Shown here: piece after piece, positions 63,701 through 64,000 of the stretch
Position numbering within the stretch: the first letter of the stretch is position 1
Layout: the number at the start of each line of letters is the position of its first letter
NCBI RefSeq assembly: GCF_002086695.1
Contig: NZ_MVIH01000003.1
Coordinates: 1 to 64,000 of the forward strand
Direction of reading: 5' to 3'
Source: Mycolicibacterium rhodesiae
GTDB taxonomy: Bacteria > Actinomycetota > Actinomycetes > Mycobacteriales > Mycobacteriaceae
DNA length: 64,000 nt
The notes under the pieces: model-generated
What the model saw: the letters and a program-made list of their open reading frames with translations, nothing else
Told to the model about the DNA's origin: nothing
The model's database searches: none
Translations under genes and position numbers: made by a program

Positions 63701-64000
63701 GTGGATTCTTTCAACCCGACAACCAAGACTCAGGCGGCACTGACCGCCGCGTTGCAAGCTGCCAGTGCGGCAGGCAACCCGGAGATCAGGCCTGCCCACC
63801 TGCTGTTGGCGCTGCTCACGCAGGCCGACGGCATCGCTGCGCCGTTGCTCGAGGCTGTCGGTGTCGATCCCGCCACGATCCGCACCGAAGCGCAGCGGCT
63901 GGTCGACCGGCTGCCGTCGAGCAGCGGTGCGACCTCGCAGCCCCAGCTCTCCCGTGAGTCGCTGGCGGCGATCACCGCCGCCCAGCAGCTCGCTACCGAG
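63701..64000 (+). CDS. clpB: ATP-dependent disaggregase ClpB, N-terminal part (3' truncated by window edge)
   Basis: The visible 100 codons start at GTG 63701 (VDSFNPTTKTQAALTAALQAAS). They give the ClpB N-terminal domain, with the repeat-like NPEIRPAHLLLALLTQADGIAAPLLEAVG pattern. The frame is open to the window edge, so the ATPase domains lie outside. ClpB works with the DnaK system to dissolve aggregates. An HspR operator precedes it. Confidence 0.9.
   Translation, partial: MDSFNPTTKTQAALTAALQAASAAGNPEIRPAHLLLALLTQADGIAAPLLEAVGVDPATIRTEAQRLVDRLPSSSGATSQPQLSRESLAAITAAQQLATE

Overview
The window is high-GC actinobacterial DNA with the gene content of a Mycobacterium/Mycolicibacterium chromosome, most likely a rapid grower. 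The evidence is an iniB-iniA-iniC locus with its regulator, mycothiol- and F420-type enzymes, a Rv0338c-like EtfD, an lpqJ-type lipoprotein, and a dnaK-grpE-dnaJ-hspR operon with a clpB under HspR-type (HAIR) operators. Gene order resembles the M. tuberculosis Rv0322 to Rv0385 stretch, from memory, with several insertions relative to it. No rRNA, tRNA, insertion sequence, prophage or CRISPR array was recognised.

Layout. 1-8.0 kb: end of a Pro/Ser/Gly-rich protein, UDP-glucose dehydrogenase (udgA), a mycothiol-dependent isomerase-like protein, an NTF2-like protein, rmlA, a YibE/F membrane protein, an FAD monooxygenase and an alanine/aspartate-type aminotransferase (aspC). 8.1-11.7 kb: a small secreted protein and the membrane Fe-S electron-transfer protein EtfD, preceded by two identical-arm palindromes. 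11.8-24.8 kb: the ini locus. It holds the STAND/LuxR regulator iniR, coupled to a membrane-anchored degenerate Hsp70, then an IniB-like protein, iniB, iniA and iniC. Three small antisense 'PWYR-TM-Ser/Thr' membrane proteins are interspersed or adjacent, followed by an F420-type oxidoreductase and lpqJ.

24.9-34.5 kb: acyl-CoA dehydrogenase, SDR, secreted phosphodiesterase, LLM oxidoreductase, GAP-family and MFS membrane proteins, and a large exported alpha/beta hydrolase. 34.7-37.7 kb: an apparent accessory island. A truncated chloroperoxidase-like hydrolase abuts a WXG100-like small protein, and facing it is a three-gene operon (WXG-type 490-aa protein plus two small membrane proteins). 38-42.2 kb: the HspR-controlled chaperone operon.

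42.2-47.3 kb: an ABC transporter of the sulfonate/taurine/nitrate type with an arylsulfotransferase-fold protein, divergent from a LacI regulator; a perfect palindrome lies between them. 47.4-53.8 kb: aldose epimerase, then an operon (small protein, acetate-CoA ligase, E1 alpha, E1 beta, E2, acyl carrier protein) with a DosR-type box in front. 53.8-57.4 kb: type II-like flavohemoglobin, a second GAP protein and small unknown membrane proteins. 57.5-63.5 kb: a nitrile/amide catabolism module made of acetamidase/formamidase, CbtA/CbtB cobalt uptake, cobalt-type nitrile hydratase beta, alpha and accessory protein, a DUF1097 membrane protein, and MarR and AmiC-like regulators. The window ends inside clpB.

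Best leads for something undescribed: (i) the expanded ini locus, with PWYR-TM proteins, a degenerate Hsp70 anchor and shared CCCCTAA/CCCTAGGG promoter motifs; (ii) the WXG island next to dnaK; (iii) the double operator in front of etfD; (iv) the DosR-type box in front of the acetate-CoA ligase/2-oxoacid dehydrogenase/ACP operon; (v) the LacI-linked arylsulfotransferase-transporter module.
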